From positions 113,045 to 177,044 of the forward strand of contig JAFKIL010000007.1 in NCBI GenBank assembly GCA_017306415.1: a stretch of DNA of 64,000 nucleotides, in the 5' to 3' direction. Made by a program: the position numbers and the translations under genes. The notes beneath the pieces were generated by a model. That model was not told the origin of the DNA. It saw only the letters and a list, made by a program, of their open reading frames with translations, and did not search any database. Position 1 is the stretch's first letter. Each line of letters begins with the position of its first letter. This DNA comes from Microbacterium sp. GTDB lineage: Bacteria > Actinomycetota > Actinomycetes > Actinomycetales > Microbacteriaceae. Positions 62,388 to 64,000 of the stretch are shown here, in pieces.

Positions 62388-63695
62388 TCAGACGAGGTCG
62401 CGCCAGTCGACCTCGTCGTCCTCGTCGTCTTCGGGGATCTCATCGTCCGCGATGATCGGCAGCGCCGTCGTCTCGGTGGGCGGCCCCATGATCGTCGCCT
62501 CGTCGCGGCGGTGGCGCAGCACGTCGTCGATGTAGCTCGTGAGCACCTCGGCGAGCGGCACCGACTTGCCGCGGGCCTGCGACATGTACCACCGATGCTC
62601 CAGCACCTGGTGGAACACCTCGGCGGGCTCGAGCTTGGCCCGCAGCTCGAACGGGATCGCCTTCACGACGGGCTCGAACACGCGGGTGAGCCACTCGTGC
62701 GCGACCATCTCCTCGTCGTCGCCGAGACGTGAGATCCGTGCGCGGAACTCGTCGAGGTCGTTCAGGAGACGACGGGCCTGGTTCTCCTCGACGTCGAGTC
62801 CGGTCAGACGCAGGAGCCGCCGCTGGTGATGACCGGCGTCGACGACCTTCGGCTGGATCGAGACCCGGGTGCCGTCCGGAGTCGTCTGGATGGACATCTC
62901 GCCGATGTCGAAGCCCAGCGCGTTCAGCTTCTGCACGCGCTCGGTGAGATGCCACGACTCGTCCGAGGAGAACGACTCCTCCGCGGTGAGCGCCGCCCAC
63001 AGCGAGCGATAGGACGACACGATGCCGTCGGCGATCTGCAGGGCGTCCACCCCGCCCTCGAGGCGACCGCCCGCCGCCAGGTCCATGATCTCGCCCGCGA
63101 TGTTGGTGCGCGCGACGTCGAGGTCGTGCTCCCGCTGTCCGGGGGTCAGGCCCGTCTCGTGCAGCTCACCCGTCTCGGCGTCGACCAAGTAGGCGGCGAA
63201 CGCTCCCGCGTCGCGACGGAACAGCGTGTTGGACAGCGACACGTCGCCCCAGAAGAAGCCCACGTTGTGCAGGCGGACGAGGAGCACCGCGAGGGCGTCC
63301 ACGAGGCGGCCGGCGGTGTCCGGCCGCAGGACCTGCGTGAACAGGGCGCGGTAGGGGAGGGAGAACTTCAGGTGCGAGGTGACGAGGGCTGCGGGGAGCG
63401 GCTCGCCCGCGGCATCCTGGCGCCCGGCGATCACGGCCACCCTGTCGACGCAGGGGACGTCGAGGCGGCCCAGGTTGCCGAGCATCTCGTACTCGCGCCG
63501 GGCCATCTCCTCCGTCGTCTCCTTGATGGCGACGACCCGTCCGGAGAGGTTGGCGAACCGCACGAGGTGGCGGGAGAGACCCTTGGGCAGGTAGACGATG
63601 TCGCGGCTCGACCACTCCGCCAACGGGGTCGACCACGGCAGGGTCAAGAGCCCCGGGTCGACGGCGCTCGCCGTGATGCGCAGTGCCTCGCTCAC
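62388..63695 (-). CDS. DUF4032 / lipopolysaccharide-kinase-like protein
   Basis: 435 aa. The N-terminal part has a kinase-like fold: VVAIKETTEEMARREYEMLG holds the ATP-binding Lys, and LHNVGFFWGDVSLSNTLF the catalytic Asp/Asn loop, as in InaA/LPS-kinase-like proteins. The C-terminal DUF4032 part follows (about 230-420). Common in actinobacteria; the substrate is unknown. An acidic tail EDDEDDEVDWRDL ends the protein. It precedes a sugar-ABC ATPase gene on the same strand order, separated by a hairpin. Confidence 0.88.
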   Translation of the reverse strand: MSEALRITASAVDPGLLTLPWSTPLAEWSSRDIVYLPKGLSRHLVRFANLSGRVVAIKETTEEMARREYEMLGNLGRLDVPCVDRVAVIAGRQDAAGEPLPAALVTSHLKFSLPYRALFTQVLRPDTAGRLVDALAVLLVRLHNVGFFWGDVSLSNTLFRRDAGAFAAYLVDAETGELHETGLTPGQREHDLDVARTNIAGEIMDLAAGGRLEGGVDALQIADGIVSSYRSLWAALTAEESFSSDESWHLTERVQKLNALGFDIGEMSIQTTPDGTRVSIQPKVVDAGHHQRRLLRLTGLDVEENQARRLLNDLDEFRARISRLGDDEEMVAHEWLTRVFEPVVKAIPFELRAKLEPAEVFHQVLEHRWYMSQARGKSVPLAEVLTSYIDDVLRHRRDEATIMGPPTETTALPIIADDEIPEDDEDDEVDWRDLV

Positions 63696-63714
63696 CCTGT
63701 CCCTCCGTCAACGA

Positions 63715-63750
63715 GACGGCGCGGGCCCGGAGATCCGAACCCGCGCCGTC
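63715..63750 (-). terminator. Terminator after the ABC ATPase gene
   Basis: Perfect 11-bp stem GACGGCGCGGG / CCCGCGCCGTC with a 14-nt loop, 14 bp beyond the stop codon on the minus strand. Confidence 0.65.
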
Positions 63751-63764
63751 GCGTCAGTGCTGTC

Positions 63765-64000
63765 TTATGCCGAGGCGATCGCCTTGTCGGTGAGGCGGTC
63801 GCCTGTCTCGACGTCGAACACGTGGACGTGTCCGGTGACGGGGGCGAGGACGACGGTCTCGCCGGCGTTGGGGTGGCGGCGGCCGTCGACGCGGGCGACG
63901 AGGTCGGTGCGCTTGCCGTTGATGTCGGTGTGGCCGTAGAGGTAGCCGTCCGCGCCGAGTTCCTCGACGAGGTCGACCGTCACGTGGAGGCCCTTGCCGT
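63765..64000 (-). CDS. Sugar ABC transporter ATP-binding protein (UgpC/MsmX type), C-terminal part
   Basis: Partial: only the last 78 or so codons lie in the window and the start is beyond 64000. The visible part is a TOBE-type regulatory domain: VTVDLVEELGADGYLYGHTD, GETVVLAPVTGHVHVFDVET and DRLTDKAI. This is the end of MalK/UgpC/MsmX-like ATPases that power carbohydrate import. The nucleotide-binding domain is not visible, so the assignment rests on the C-terminal domain alone. Confidence 0.8.
   Translation of the reverse strand, partial: GKGLHVTVDLVEELGADGYLYGHTDINGKRTDLVARVDGRRHPNAGETVVLAPVTGHVHVFDVETGDRLTDKAIASA

Overview
The window is a chromosomal stretch of a high-GC actinobacterium, most probably Microbacterium or a close Microbacteriaceae relative. 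The evidence is very high GC, frequent GTG/TTG starts with GGAGG-type ribosome sites, 4-bp ATGA/GTGA stop-start overlaps, and actinobacterial genes such as carD, a DUF4032 gene, sigK/rskA, senX3/regX3 and a GlnR-type regulator. The genus is inferred from gene content and sequence style, not from a database search.

Layout. 1-9 kb: copper homeostasis. Two minus-strand operons (copZ-ctaG/copD-copA and DUF5134-ycnI-copCD) share one dyad operator with a divergent BlaI/CopY-type repressor, which is followed by an M56 protease. 9-16 kb: a lipoprotein, then an aromatic-acid operon (LDH/MDH-like dehydrogenase, benzaldehyde-type dehydrogenase, benzoylformate decarboxylase-type enzyme, MHS transporter) with a divergent LysR regulator. 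17-21 kb: a beta-glucoside PTS operon (bglF-bglA-licT) with a recognisable RAT/terminator leader. 21.4-26 kb: accessory DNA between the 3' end of a tRNA-Lys gene and a 41-bp degenerate copy of that end. It carries a tandem-MarR regulator, small membrane proteins, a CPBP protease and a chimeric recombinase remnant, and looks like a decayed integrative element. 26-36 kb: small unknown genes, a FAS1 lipoprotein divergent from sigK-rskA with matching promoter pairs, a dehydrogenase fused to a kinase remnant, AraC/VOC genes, a class IV aminotransferase, a DUF559 gene between two palindromic repeats, and an LtrA-family protein. 36.6-44.1 kb: pstSCAB, a NUDIX/phosphatase gene and ppk, with PHO boxes. 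44.2-46.7 kb: an AAA+ ATPase/TPR membrane protein pair bracketed by two more copies of the palindromic repeat. 46.8-64 kb: housekeeping genes (GlnR-type regulator, nitrobindin-like, ygfZ, gpm, phoU, senX3-regX3, carD, ispDF, cysS, rlmB, DUF4032 and the end of a sugar ABC ATPase).

How the genes work together. Phosphate control is unusually complete. SenX3/RegX3 and PhoU (52.4-55.3 kb) probably act on GTTCACC-type repeats before pstS and ppk and in their own divergent promoter. Copper entry, chaperoning, export and periplasmic handling are placed under one operator. SigK and its FAS1 target share a divergent promoter region, as in mycobacteria.

The least explained structure is a four-copy palindromic intergenic repeat, about 76-113 bp per copy. 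All copies lie in the same orientation, and they bracket two separate gene cassettes: the DUF559 gene and the AAA+/TPR pair. This pattern, together with the unassigned AAA+/TPR pair, is the best candidate here for an undescribed system.
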